Made by a program: the position numbers and the translations under genes | Virus record (IMG/VR): IMGVR_UViG_3300023284_000169 | Location: 1 to 23,973 of that record | Length of the DNA stretch: 23,973 nt | Source: a virus | Reading direction: 5' to 3' (one strand) | Part shown: piece after piece, positions 14,970 to 21,442 of the stretch | Layout of the letters: every line of letters starts with the position of its first letter | Position numbering within the stretch: position 1 is the first letter of the stretch | Notes under the pieces: generated by a model | Told to the model about the DNA's origin: nothing | Seen by the model: only the letters and a program-made list of their open reading frames with translations | Database searches by the model: none

Positions 14970-15532
14970 CTGAATCTCACCCTATTTTCTGCTGATTTTC
15001 TAGCACAACATGCTTCGAAGAAATCATGATACCGGCCTAAATGATGGTAGATGTCCCCTAGCGTTATATATGTCCGCCACCTGTTCCTGCTGGAATCCCA
15101 TAATACCCCATGTAACCCCGTTTTATTAGTCCTATGAATCCTTGTGTTTCTAACCTGCTGCTCTTGTGTTGCCCATCTGCAATTATCTTTTGAATAACCT
15201 AAGTTATTATCAATCCTATCTAATGATCGTCCCTTTGGGGGGTCACCCATATCCTTATAGAACTTTGAGAACGACTGCCTCCATTCTTCGCAAACCAAAA
15301 TACCTCTTCCGCCATAATGCACCCATTGTGAAGATCTGCTATTACAACATCGATGGATCATGCATGACCATGTGTTATATATGCAACTATTACTCTTCCC
15401 ATGCCGTTCACGTTTAATTATGGGTGGCGAAATATCCAGGCCTTTCCTTACTCTCTGATAATGCCCGCTACAGTACCCCTGACTATAGGGTTTACCATCA
15501 CACCCCGTCACGCTACACTGCCTGTCATTCAT
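14966..15532 (-). CDS. Free-standing HNH endonuclease with AP2-like C-terminal domain
   Basis: 188 residues in three parts. First a small zinc finger (Cys6, Cys11, Cys21, His24, ending in QRVRKG). Then an HNH-type nuclease with YNTWSCMIHRCCNSRSSQWVHYGG split over 52-75, GRGILVCEEW (75-84), RSLDRIDNNLGYSKDNCRW (102-120) and ATQEQQVRNTR. Last a C-terminal AP2-like DNA-binding domain (about 134-182: NKTGLHGVLWDSSRNRWRT, then LGRYHDFFEACCARKSAE). This architecture is typical of mobile homing-type HNH genes in phages. It sits inside the appendage cassette, preceded by a 65-bp gap, with a good SD (AGAGGTGA). Its stop overlaps the next start as ATGA. Confidence 0.88.
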   Translation of the reverse strand: MNDRQCSVTGCDGKPYSQGYCSGHYQRVRKGLDISPPIIKRERHGKSNSCIYNTWSCMIHRCCNSRSSQWVHYGGRGILVCEEWRQSFSKFYKDMGDPPKGRSLDRIDNNLGYSKDNCRWATQEQQVRNTRIHRTNKTGLHGVLWDSSRNRWRTYITLGDIYHHLGRYHDFFEACCARKSAENRVRFR

Positions 15533-15597
15533 ATCAAATCACCTCTTTGGTTTGCTATGTAGACTGCATCAAAGCTCGATACTTTGGTGCGGTCGAT

Positions 15598-15903
15598 TTA
15601 TATATCTGAGTCAACTCCCTCGCCTGTCGTGTCAACCAAGCTAAATAATCCCTGGCCGCTGCTATCCACCAATGATACCAAGCCCAGGCTAGGCGTTATA
15701 AGGGAATTTATTCCCTGCCCTGATGCATCAATTGCGCTTTCCAATCCCTGCCCTGAGTCATCAATGGCGCTGAATACCCCAAATCCCTTAAGGTCAACAA
15801 TGACATCTTCAGAGGTTACGGAATAAGCATAGTTGAAAAACCCCTTTATAATGTACTTCGAGGAGCCTACAAATCCCGCTATTCCACTGCGCCAATTAAT
15901 CAT
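15598..15903 (-). CDS. Small protein with five 11-residue SGQG repeats
   Basis: 101 residues. The first 40 residues are MINWRSGIAGFVGSSKYIIK followed by a hydrophobic strand pattern and DVIVDLKG. Residues 45-98 are five tandem units: SAIDDSGQGLE, SAIDASGQGIN, SLITPSLGLV (one residue shorter), SLVDSSGQGLF and SLVDTTGEGVD. Regular S-hydrophobic-I/V-D-x-S-G-Q-G units suggest a small beta-solenoid or stacked ribbon. Its ATG overlaps the stop of the fibre-like gene (ATGA at 15900-15903), linking it to that gene as a tip or partner. No family recognised; a virion role is inferred from context. Confidence 0.65.
   Translation of the reverse strand: MINWRSGIAGFVGSSKYIIKGFFNYAYSVTSEDVIVDLKGFGVFSAIDDSGQGLESAIDASGQGINSLITPSLGLVSLVDSSGQGLFSLVDTTGEGVDSDI
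15610..15771 (-). repeat. Array of five 11-codon units inside the SGQG protein
   Basis: Five in-frame units of 33, 33, 30, 33 and 33 bp code the S-x-I/V-D-x-S-G-Q-G-x-x repeat. The third unit has lost one codon and most of the GQG core. DNA copies share only short runs, so this is an old duplication. Confidence 0.7.
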
Positions 15904-17138
15904 TGGACTGTTAAGAACGTAACAAAAACATCATCTGCGGTTGCTGATGAAAAGCGCCATGTGATCACTGTGCCATTGGTATCCGCTGCTAGTGCGTCGA
16001 ATTGGTAAATGCCGTTGCTCACCTCAGCGATCGCACCTGCTACTGCTGTAAATGCACCTCCATCAATGGACCTTTGCCCGGTTACGGTTAGGCCTGTGGC
16101 TGGGGTTACGTGATCAGAGGTTAATACGACTAAGAACTCGAAATTAGGGAATGCGGCATTCCTCTTAATCGCTAGGTCATCAATCAAATCAGGTAGGGTT
16201 GTTCCTGTGTCTAGGACAATAGCCGCTAGCTGAGTGCTGTTAGCATCCATATCAGCTGTTATCTCTGTGGCCGTTGGAGCCACACCAGCGGCATCAGGAA
16301 CGACTGTATTAGCCCCGTCCGTCCCTCTCATGTCGGTATTCGTGGTCGTGGTTGCAACTAGAGTAACGTTATCTACTGCACCCGCTGTAAGGTTGATGCT
16401 AGCCGCCAGTAATGCGCTGTCGGTTCCTCGCATAGTGGCCGTATCGACGCCATCAGTTCCGCGCATATCACTGTTGGTGGTGGTTGTAGCGACCAAGGTC
16501 ACATTATCCACTGCTCCAGCCGTTAGGTTAATACTTGCCGCTAATAAGGCGGAGTCCGTTCCACGCATATCGGTATTAGTCGTGGTAGTGGCCACTGTAG
16601 TAACGCTTGAAACCGCTCCTGAAGAGGTTGTAATAGCGCCGGCACTCACAATATCAGTTGCCGCGACATCATTGAGAGCCGCGATAGATGCCGCTGTTGC
16701 GCCGCCTGTGACTGTGGTTGTGGTATCCACTAAATCAACGTTAACGATTGCGCCCGATAGGGTTGTAATAGCTCCCGCTGATACGATGTCGGTAGCTGCG
16801 ACGTTGTTTAGGCCATTGGTAGTAAACGCATCATAGGAGGCCTGAGGGACTACATAGAATTCATGCCACACCGGAAGAGCGCCAGTTACATTGATCTGAA
16901 GTAGTAAAATACCGTTAGTGGCCGTATCAGTGGTATTTAGTGTGGTTGAGTACCATCCATCAGTATCATGTGTGGCGTTGCCTGATGCGTTCTTTTGGGC
17001 AAATGCCCCACCATCCTTGGATAATTGCATGTCAGTCTGGGCGATGGTCAAGCCCGTCTCGGGGGTTACGCCGTCCGTACTGTCGAGTTCCGGCCCAAAC
17101 CTTATAACCTGAGATGTCGCGTTTCTAAGTAGATTCAT
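15900..17138 (-). CDS. Repetitive fibre- or appendage-like virion protein
   Basis: 412 residues, Thr/Ala/Asp-rich and beta-type. The N-terminal domain (about 22-98) reads TPETGLTIAQTDMQLSKDGG ... GWYSTTL ... WHEFYVV. The C-terminal domain (342-412) reads TPATGLTVTGQRSIDGGAF ... GIYQFDA ... FVTFLTV, so the two look like copies of one fold. The middle holds repeats: two VAATDIVSAGAITT blocks, and a 45-residue unit (MRGTDSALLAASINLTAGAV core) present twice at residues 191-225 and 236-270. This design of bead-like end domains around a repeated shaft suits an extended virion appendage. ATGA overlaps tie it to the LamG gene upstream and the SGQG protein downstream. Confidence 0.75.
   Translation of the reverse strand: MNLLRNATSQVIRFGPELDSTDGVTPETGLTIAQTDMQLSKDGGAFAQKNASGNATHDTDGWYSTTLNTTDTATNGILLLQINVTGALPVWHEFYVVPQASYDAFTTNGLNNVAATDIVSAGAITTLSGAIVNVDLVDTTTTVTGGATAASIAALNDVAATDIVSAGAITTSSGAVSSVTTVATTTTNTDMRGTDSALLAASINLTAGAVDNVTLVATTTTNSDMRGTDGVDTATMRGTDSALLAASINLTAGAVDNVTLVATTTTNTDMRGTDGANTVVPDAAGVAPTATEITADMDANSTQLAAIVLDTGTTLPDLIDDLAIKRNAAFPNFEFLVVLTSDHVTPATGLTVTGQRSIDGGAFTAVAGAIAEVSNGIYQFDALAADTNGTVITWRFSSATADDVFVTFLTVQ
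16329..16433 (-). repeat. Protein-level repeat, copy 2 (residues 236-270)
   Basis: 35 codons encoding the same residues as copy 1 at 16464-16568 except one Ser/Thr change. By my count 25 of the 35 codons differ between copies. Period 135 bp. Confidence 0.85.
16464..16568 (-). repeat. Protein-level repeat, copy 1 (residues 191-225)
   Basis: Partner of 16329-16433. 34 of 35 residues are identical while only 10 of 35 codons are. A further partial copy (VATTTTNTDMRGTDSALL) overlaps the join upstream. Confidence 0.85.
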
Positions 17139-17953
17139 CGTCTGCGCCTGTAGTTGAACATTGCAACCGGTATCGGTAACCCCACCGCTGCTGCCACCGG
17201 AGTAGAGGATTCCGGGGGCGTTGGAGACGTTAATATCTGAAAAGGGTTAGTACTAAGAGACCTTGCCTCACCATCGGAAAACACCCTTTGGAAGTGACCG
17301 GCTTGGTAGATTACACCGCCATAATACTGTCCCTGAGACGCATCATCCCAAGCGCCCATAGTAAATCGGTTAAACACATTACCGGGAACACTAGAAGTAG
17401 CAGTCCCCACCAGCGCGCCGTTAATGAAGAACTTTCTATCTGTTGCTGAATTGTAAACAGCAACAATATGAGTGACAGGCGCGGAGCCGTCATAAGTAAC
17501 ATTTATTTCCGAGGCGTTACCACTTGATGTCTGCGCCCTCATCTGGAGTTGATCTGTGCCAGTCGCGGTGACAGCAGTCCGGTGGAAGCCACTTCCACTT
17601 CCACCCAGGCCAACAATGCCTCCAAACACACTACCAGCATTACTGAAGCTAGCAAAGAAGGTGAACGGGTAGTCACTTGGTACGGTCTTCGTGTTTCTTA
17701 TATAAGTACTAGACCCATTAAACTTGAGCCCCTGCCCAGACTGATCTGTGAAGAATGCCGGCGAAGTAGTGACGAAGGGCGTACTAGGGTCAACTAAGTC
17801 CTTATCCCGGCCAAGGGGAGCCACCATGAGGGTTTTGAGCCCTTTGGTAATGGGGTTATCCCAGTCAATCTCTACCGGGCCTGTTGGCTTCGAAGCTGGA
17901 AAAGCAAAGTCAGGATGGTAGTTTTTAGGCAGCTTGAAAGGATTGATCGCCAT
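17135..17953 (-). CDS. LamG / concanavalin-like virion protein
   Basis: 272 residues. After a Pro-rich N-terminal arm (MAINPFKLPKNYHPDFAFPA, then WDNPITKGLKTLMVAPLGR), residues about 65-245 read as a LamG-type jelly roll: GQGLKFNGSSTYIRNTKTV, YPFTFFASFSNAG, HIVAVYNSATDRKFFINGAL (the H.VAVY....RKFFINGALVG signature), FTMGAWDD, and YYGGVIYQAGHFQRVFSDGE near the end. Such domains in phage virions bind sugars or act as tail-fibre tips or capsid appendages. A basic C-terminus (NYRRRR) follows a Pro/Ala linker. Its stop overlaps the fibre-like gene start (ATGA at 17135-17138). Confidence 0.8.
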   Translation of the reverse strand: MAINPFKLPKNYHPDFAFPASKPTGPVEIDWDNPITKGLKTLMVAPLGRDKDLVDPSTPFVTTSPAFFTDQSGQGLKFNGSSTYIRNTKTVPSDYPFTFFASFSNAGSVFGGIVGLGGSGSGFHRTAVTATGTDQLQMRAQTSSGNASEINVTYDGSAPVTHIVAVYNSATDRKFFINGALVGTATSSVPGNVFNRFTMGAWDDASQGQYYGGVIYQAGHFQRVFSDGEARSLSTNPFQILTSPTPPESSTPVAAAVGLPIPVAMFNYRRRR

Positions 17954-17968
17954 TGCTAGATCTCTTCC

Positions 17969-18469
17969 TTATTGGCCCTGTTGGTATTTAGGTTGTAAGT
18001 CAAATCTAAAATTGGAGTCAGTTGCGTTTACAGTAGCGCCAGAGGCATTGAAAGCAATGATAGAAATGAAGCGAGTGGTTACTACAAAAGATCCAGAGTT
18101 ACGCAGCACCTCGCTAGCAGCAGCGTTCTCGCTCATTACATTACCAATAAACCGGAGGTTACTCCGCATGTCAATGTCAGCAAGGGCCGCGTCGGCATTA
18201 CCGACATCACCGTCAATCTGTGTGGCGTCACCATCGGGGGCTTTAGCAATATAGAGGTCAAGAGAGGCGAATTGAGTGGGTGTAGCTTGGAATTGCACCT
18301 CACATGACCATTGATACTCAGAAGGTCTAGGCACTGCGCCTAAGTCAATTTGAGCAGATACCCTACCATTGGCATTGGTTAATCCCTCAACTGAGAAGGC
18401 AAAATCAGCACCAACTTCACCGTTAATTAACAGTGCTGCGTTGTTGTTTATAAAATTCTCATTAGCCAT
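17969..18469 (-). CDS. Conserved virion-cassette protein, unknown role
   Basis: 166 residues: MANENFINNNAALLINGEVG, then FSVEGLTNANGRVSAQIDLG, PSEYQWSCEVQFQATPTQFA and LDLYIAKAPDGDATQID, and a C-terminal FRFDLQPKYQQGQ. The pattern resembles small beta proteins that travel with the 162-residue protein upstream in various tailed phages, but I know of no assigned function. Its ATG shares a base with the previous stop (TAATG at 18469). Probably virion. Confidence 0.65.
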   Translation of the reverse strand: MANENFINNNAALLINGEVGADFAFSVEGLTNANGRVSAQIDLGAVPRPSEYQWSCEVQFQATPTQFASLDLYIAKAPDGDATQIDGDVGNADAALADIDMRSNLRFIGNVMSENAAASEVLRNSGSFVVTTRFISIIAFNASGATVNATDSNFRFDLQPKYQQGQ

Positions 18470-18957
18470 TAGGCAGCCTCGTTCTCATTCAATGCGCGAC
18501 CAACATCTAAGATAGTCAGCGGTCCAGTGGCAACACGAACACCAGGGTCTGCATTTGTGCCTGTGCCTGTTGCGAATATACTCTGGTTCACAGTAGCCAG
18601 CTCTTTAGCGACGGCCAACATCTGCCCCCTGGTAGTCATATTACCATCGAATGCATCAGCTAAACCTTTACGGACATTATCCTTAGTCGCATCAAAGGAG
18701 ACTGTCATACCTTGAGTAATCCACTCCCAGATACGCGCTTTGCCAGCAGGTAGGGCGTCTATCTCTGTCCAGACAAGGGCCTCACGGTACTCCTCTGGCT
18801 GGACAGCTTCCCGCCATACGGTAAAACCTGAGTCCAGATTATAAAGCCTCGTTAGCTCCGTATCGTTACGCTGTGCTAACGCTGCAGCTACATCAAGGTC
18901 AGCATTGGCCTTGATATGTGCTGCTAACGTTGCTCGTTGATTTTCATCAAGTGCCAT
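18469..18957 (-). CDS. Conserved phage protein with LAAHI...YREALVWTEID motif
   Basis: 162 residues: DENQRATLAAHIKANADLDV, AALAQRNDTELTRLYNLD, FTVWREAV, then EEYREALVWTEIDALPAGKA, RIWEWITQGMTVSFDATKDN and a C-terminal TTRGQMLAVAKELATVNQSI with GTGTNADPGV. This is a recognisable family found next to tail or lysis genes in many proteobacterial phages. It is mainly helical and I do not know a proven function; association with virion tail genes is the usual context. Start overlaps the membrane-protein stop (TGATG at 18957). Confidence 0.75.
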   Translation of the reverse strand: MALDENQRATLAAHIKANADLDVAAALAQRNDTELTRLYNLDSGFTVWREAVQPEEYREALVWTEIDALPAGKARIWEWITQGMTVSFDATKDNVRKGLADAFDGNMTTRGQMLAVAKELATVNQSIFATGTGTNADPGVRVATGPLTILDVGRALNENEAA

Positions 18958-19199
18958 CAGTCTTTGTCCTTATCACCGCGAAAATGTTTTGTTAAGGCGC
19001 TGGCTATAACGTAGGTCACACCGATAGCGCCCAAAAAGGCAAGGGCGCCATTCACATCAATAAAAACGCCATTAGAGAATGTCCAGACCTTTAAGTCGAG
19101 GAAAGATACTTGCACAACATTAGGAGTCTGGGTCGTCCCCACCACTATCGCGCTCGCTGCGCCGCCTATCGCCTCCCCTTTGTAACTGATAACGCTCAT
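18957..19199 (-). CDS. Small membrane protein, holin-like candidate
   Basis: 80 residues from the ATG at 19199: it overlaps the previous stop as ATGA and has GGAAG 8 nt upstream, whereas the longer reading to 19235 overlaps that gene by 40 bp. An Ala/Gly/Val-rich stretch sits at 12-22 (GGAASAIVVG), a beta-like middle follows, then one clear transmembrane helix near the C-terminus (GALAFLGAIGVTYVIASALT, about 51-70) and a charged tail KHFRGDKDKD. Hydrophobic helix plus charged C-tail suits a holin or pinholin, but one TM and a virion-cassette neighbour also allow a membrane-anchored virion factor. Confidence 0.55.
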   Translation of the reverse strand: MSVISYKGEAIGGAASAIVVGTTQTPNVVQVSFLDLKVWTFSNGVFIDVNGALAFLGAIGVTYVIASALTKHFRGDKDKD

Positions 19200-19633
19200 A
19201 AGCCCACTTCCAACCTTGCCAGCATACGCGCGCAAAAATCGCGACCTTGAGACATTCTATAGCGTCCTGCATCTGATAGCGCCACTATTAGGAATATGAA
19301 TATATAATTCACCATTAGTATAGCGGGATTGTATATTGAAAAATAGTTTCCAATATAACCCTCAAATACCAAATAGCCTAAAGCATGAGCGTTTAACCCA
19401 AAGGCACAAACAAAACAAATAAGAGAGTGAAGGCGGTCCTTTATCGCCCACATAAGGGCGAACGTCCAGAAGAAGAATACTACTATTTCATAATCATAAT
19501 CTGGAAGTATGACTAAAAAGGCCGAGCCATAGAAAAATATTGCCGAGGCAAAGCAGGCAATCTGAGAAGACCTGTCCTTGTACCAGAAGATGCAAAGCAA
19601 ACATATTGCCATACATGCAAGGTGTTCTATCAT
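19196..19633 (-). CDS. Multi-pass membrane protein, unknown function
   Basis: 145 residues. Hydrophobic segments near 3-17 (EHLACMAICLLCIFW), 25-44 (IACFASAIFFYGSAFLVILP), 48-64 (YEIVVFFFWTFALMW), 70-90 (SLICFVCAFGLNAHALGYLV) and 100-119 (IYNPAILMVNYIFIFLIVAL) give four or five transmembrane helices, with a basic cytoplasmic-type tail (RYRMSQGRDFCARMLARLE). The ATG overlaps the lysine-rich gene stop as ATGA. It sits between the endolysin block and a second small membrane protein. No family recognised: candidates are a lysis regulator, a holin-associated protein or a superinfection-exclusion protein. Confidence 0.65.
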   Translation of the reverse strand: MIEHLACMAICLLCIFWYKDRSSQIACFASAIFFYGSAFLVILPDYDYEIVVFFFWTFALMWAIKDRLHSLICFVCAFGLNAHALGYLVFEGYIGNYFSIYNPAILMVNYIFIFLIVALSDAGRYRMSQGRDFCARMLARLEVGL

Positions 19634-19785
19634 GCTGTCCTCAATTGGCGCTGGGCTTTCTTCTTCTTGCGCTGGGCCTTGGTATCATTAACCTTCTTGC
19701 CGCCCATCTTATGGCTTGAAGTCTTCTTCTTACCGTTACTGGCTACTTTGCGCTTAGCTCTTTCCGCTTTTGTATCTGATGGCAT
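19630..19785 (-). CDS. Lysine-rich mini-protein
   Basis: 51 residues: MPSDTKAERAKRKVASNGKK, then KTSSHKMGGKKVNDTKAQRK and KKKAQRQLRTA. By count about 14 Lys and 5 Arg of 51, strongly basic and probably unstructured. A good SD (AAAGGA, 7 nt) precedes the ATG and the stop overlaps the next gene as ATGA, so it looks genuinely translated. It lies directly after the endolysin gene. Highly basic peptides could bind nucleic acid or the anionic envelope; no function is known. Confidence 0.6.
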   Translation of the reverse strand: MPSDTKAERAKRKVASNGKKKTSSHKMGGKKVNDTKAQRKKKKAQRQLRTA

Positions 19786-19802
19786 GCTAAATCCTTTGGG
19801 GG

Positions 19803-20147
19803 TTAAAATATCTGCATTGCTTGGTGGTCTTTCATCCAGCGGAAAATGTCAAACTCTACGTGAATATGAGATTTATGGAGAACCACATCATAGTACTCTG
19901 AAGTAGACTTCAGCGCAGCTCTAAGGCTATCAAATACCTCGACTTTAGTTTCATCGTCAAAGTATCTTGTCCTTAAATCTAGCGCAAAACCGTAGTAATG
20001 GCACGATCCAGGCGAGTGCAGTCCGCCCATGGCCTCAGTGATTACGAGCTCTTTACCATAAACCAGCCAGATTCTATTAGCTGTAATCAAGATATCTCGA
20101 CATTGGGGCCTGATGCCTGCCAATGATACGCCGTCTTTGATTTTCAT
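19803..20147 (-). CDS. Endolysin, peptidase M15 / L-Ala-D-Glu endopeptidase type
   Basis: 114 residues. The zinc-binding motif of the VanY/M15 fold is clear: SPGSCHYYGFALDLR (45-59) supplies His50 and Asp57 (S-x-H-x-x-G-x-A-x-D), and HKSHIHVEFD (91-100) gives the H-x-H pair (His94, His96). Length and layout match single-domain M15 endolysins such as that of T5 (about 137). It would cut peptidoglycan stem peptides once released through a holin pore; there is no signal peptide, so holin-dependent. It starts at TAATG overlapping the holin-candidate stop, so lysis genes are coupled. Confidence 0.85.
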   Translation of the reverse strand: MKIKDGVSLAGIRPQCRDILITANRIWLVYGKELVITEAMGGLHSPGSCHYYGFALDLRTRYFDDETKVEVFDSLRAALKSTSEYYDVVLHKSHIHVEFDIFRWMKDHQAMQIF

Positions 20148-20410
20148 TAAGCTTTCCGATAGAAATAACAGAGAAGACCAACAATAGCCGTGATCAGGGG
20201 CGTTAAGGCATCCTCTAGACTCGTTACATGCGGCACAGCAGCAGCGGCAGCGGTCATAGCTATAATACCAGCGGTGGAGGTCAGAGAGCCGTTATTCTCT
20301 ACCAGAACCTGCTTTGCCTCAGCCTCTTCACTCTTGGAGCGCTTCTTGGTGAGCGGCAACAGCACCTCTGCAGCCTTAAGAATAGCCATAAATGGGATAT
20401 TGAGCGCCAT
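20147..20410 (-). CDS. Holin candidate
   Basis: 87 residues from the ATG at 20410 (AAGG 7 nt upstream); a GTG at 20416 is only 1 nt from that SD. Charged middle (LTKKRSKSEEAEAKQVL, about 20-36) flanked by an N-terminal hydrophobic part MALNIPFMAILKAAEVLLPL and a C-terminal half with two hydrophobic stretches: TSTAGIIAMTAAAAAVPHV (about 43-61) and LTPLITAIVGLLCYFYRKA (about 69-87). Immediately upstream of the endolysin and coupled to it (TAATG), it is the most likely holin. Confidence 0.7.
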   Translation of the reverse strand: MALNIPFMAILKAAEVLLPLTKKRSKSEEAEAKQVLVENNGSLTSTAGIIAMTAAAAAVPHVTSLEDALTPLITAIVGLLCYFYRKA

Positions 20411-20412
20411 AG

Positions 20413-20571
20413 TCACACCTTGATATCGATAGGGGTATACGGTCGTTTAGCCGCATGTGCCGGTATTGTATCATCTTCCGACTTGTTACGCTCGACCACG
20501 CAGACCACCCCGTCAAAGATAACAGCCACAGCCAGCGCCAACCCTCCAGCTACCCAACCAAGGATTCCCAT
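20413..20571 (-). CDS. Small single-pass membrane protein in the lysis block
   Basis: 52 residues (MGILGWVAGGLALAVAVIFD GVVCVVERNK, then SEDDTIPAHAAKRPYTPIDIKV). A single transmembrane helix spans about residues 3-27, ending in a polar, Pro-containing tail. It begins at a TAATG overlap with the zinc-ribbon gene and its stop overlaps the start region of the holin candidate. It may be an antiholin or holin partner, but a role in lysis is only inferred from position. It is too short to be found by many gene callers. Confidence 0.6.
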   Translation of the reverse strand: MGILGWVAGGLALAVAVIFDGVVCVVERNKSEDDTIPAHAAKRPYTPIDIKV

Positions 20572-21002
20572 TATCCAGCCTGATCATTTAGCATTGGGGG
20601 TAGGCATGGAGGGTCAATCAATAACAGCTCTGCGCAAGTTGCAATCATTAGCGCCTTGTTGGCCGCAGGGACATTAGCCCACGGCACCGCAGATTCGCCG
20701 CGAGTCTTATACCCAAAGCCAGTTGCTAGCCTCTCGTATGTTTCATGGAACCGCTCGGCCAGTTTCTCAGCTTCCGCCTCAATGTTAAGCTCAACCCTCC
20801 CCAAGCTATCAGGCTCTGGCCTTGCACCATAGGCGCAATCCGCGCAATCTTGTGCTCTTTTGTCACCCACAAATCTCTCTCCACAAGTTATGCATTCGCC
20901 CGTATAATTACCCGGCGCCCAACTTCCTCTCTTCTCGCGCTTATCTTCCTTGCCGAAATTAAAAAACGGGCTCATTACGCTCATCTTTGGTGTGTCACTC
21001 AT
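20571..21002 (-). CDS. Zinc-ribbon protein, unknown role
   Basis: 143 residues from the ATG at 21002 (GGAG 6 nt upstream); an ATG at 21014 has its SD too close. The N-terminal 30 residues are polar; residues about 32-55 contain GECITCGERFVGDKRAQDCA and DCAYG, a C-x2-C...C-x2-C zinc knuckle. The C-terminal part is helical (ELNIEAEAEKLAERFHETYE) and ends with a stretch ALMIATCAELLLIDPPCLPP. No family recognised. Zinc ribbons of this kind in phage often bind DNA or RNA polymerase, so a late-regulator role is possible but unshown. Confidence 0.6.
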   Translation of the reverse strand: MSDTPKMSVMSPFFNFGKEDKREKRGSWAPGNYTGECITCGERFVGDKRAQDCADCAYGARPEPDSLGRVELNIEAEAEKLAERFHETYERLATGFGYKTRGESAVPWANVPAANKALMIATCAELLLIDPPCLPPMLNDQAG

Positions 21003-21021
21003 TGTTAGCTCCATTCCTTAG

Positions 21022-21237
21022 TCATGGGTTAGTCTCCTTTGGTGGCTCTTCAGCCACAATCCCAAAACCGAACGGATCTGATCCAACATCCAACGCATGG
21101 CGCTTATTTCCTACCCACGGGTTGTATAAAAACGCCATATTCCCATGATAATCTCGCCATTGCTGCGCGTGTGACGGATAAGGCTTACCCTCCCCTGTTT
21201 CTGGGCTAAATTGCATTATTTTGTCTTGACCTTTCAT
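21022..21237 (-). CDS. Conserved small phage protein (YPSHAQQWRDYHGN type)
   Basis: 71 residues: MKGQDKIMQFSPETGEGKPY, PSHAQQWRDYHGNMAFLYNP, WVGNKRHALDVGSDPFGFGI. The pattern KPYPS.A..WR.YHG..AFLYNPW.G..R...DVGSD.FG is shared by short proteins in accessory regions of many proteobacterial phages, function unknown. It overlaps the previous gene as ATGA and lies 19 nt before the zinc-ribbon gene. Confidence 0.65.
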   Translation of the reverse strand: MKGQDKIMQFSPETGEGKPYPSHAQQWRDYHGNMAFLYNPWVGNKRHALDVGSDPFGFGIVAEEPPKETNP

Positions 21238-21440
21238 TTCTTATCCCCTTTCATGCGCTTCCTCTCCTCTAATTCAGCTATCTCACTGGAATTCCATAGG
21301 CTACCTTGCGCTTCCTCTCGCATACACCGGATTATCTCGCCGGTATCCTTGGTCCGGTAGTGGGTGACCTCTCCGCCTTTAGCCTCGAACTCTGAGATTT
21401 GGCGGTCCAGCTGCGATTGCGTAAGTGTGGCTTCTTCCAT
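21234..21440 (-). CDS. Small conserved phage protein, possible nin-region protein
   Basis: 68 residues: MEEATLTQSQLDRQISEFEA, then KGGEVTHYRTKDTGEIIRC and a helical basic C-terminus EIAELEERKRMKGDKK. The motif I..F.A.GG.V is seen in small phage proteins of nin-like regions (NinH-type), but similarity is weak. GAGG 7 nt before the ATG. Its place after NinG fits a nin-region cassette. Confidence 0.6.
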   Translation of the reverse strand: MEEATLTQSQLDRQISEFEAKGGEVTHYRTKDTGEIIRCMREEAQGSLWNSSEIAELEERKRMKGDKK

Positions 21441-21442
21441 AG

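Noticed and set aside
15533-15597. Possible intron or attachment-site remnant in the gap before the HNH gene
   Set aside because: Only 65 bp, with no group I or II core signatures and no direct repeats found at the HNH gene ends; the genes on both sides appear complete.
16234-16836. A 200-residue open reading frame on the plus strand
   Set aside because: It is the mirror of the low-complexity Thr/Ala/Val repeats of the minus-strand fibre gene; repeats with few stop-generating codons keep the opposite frame open. No SD and no plus-strand neighbour.
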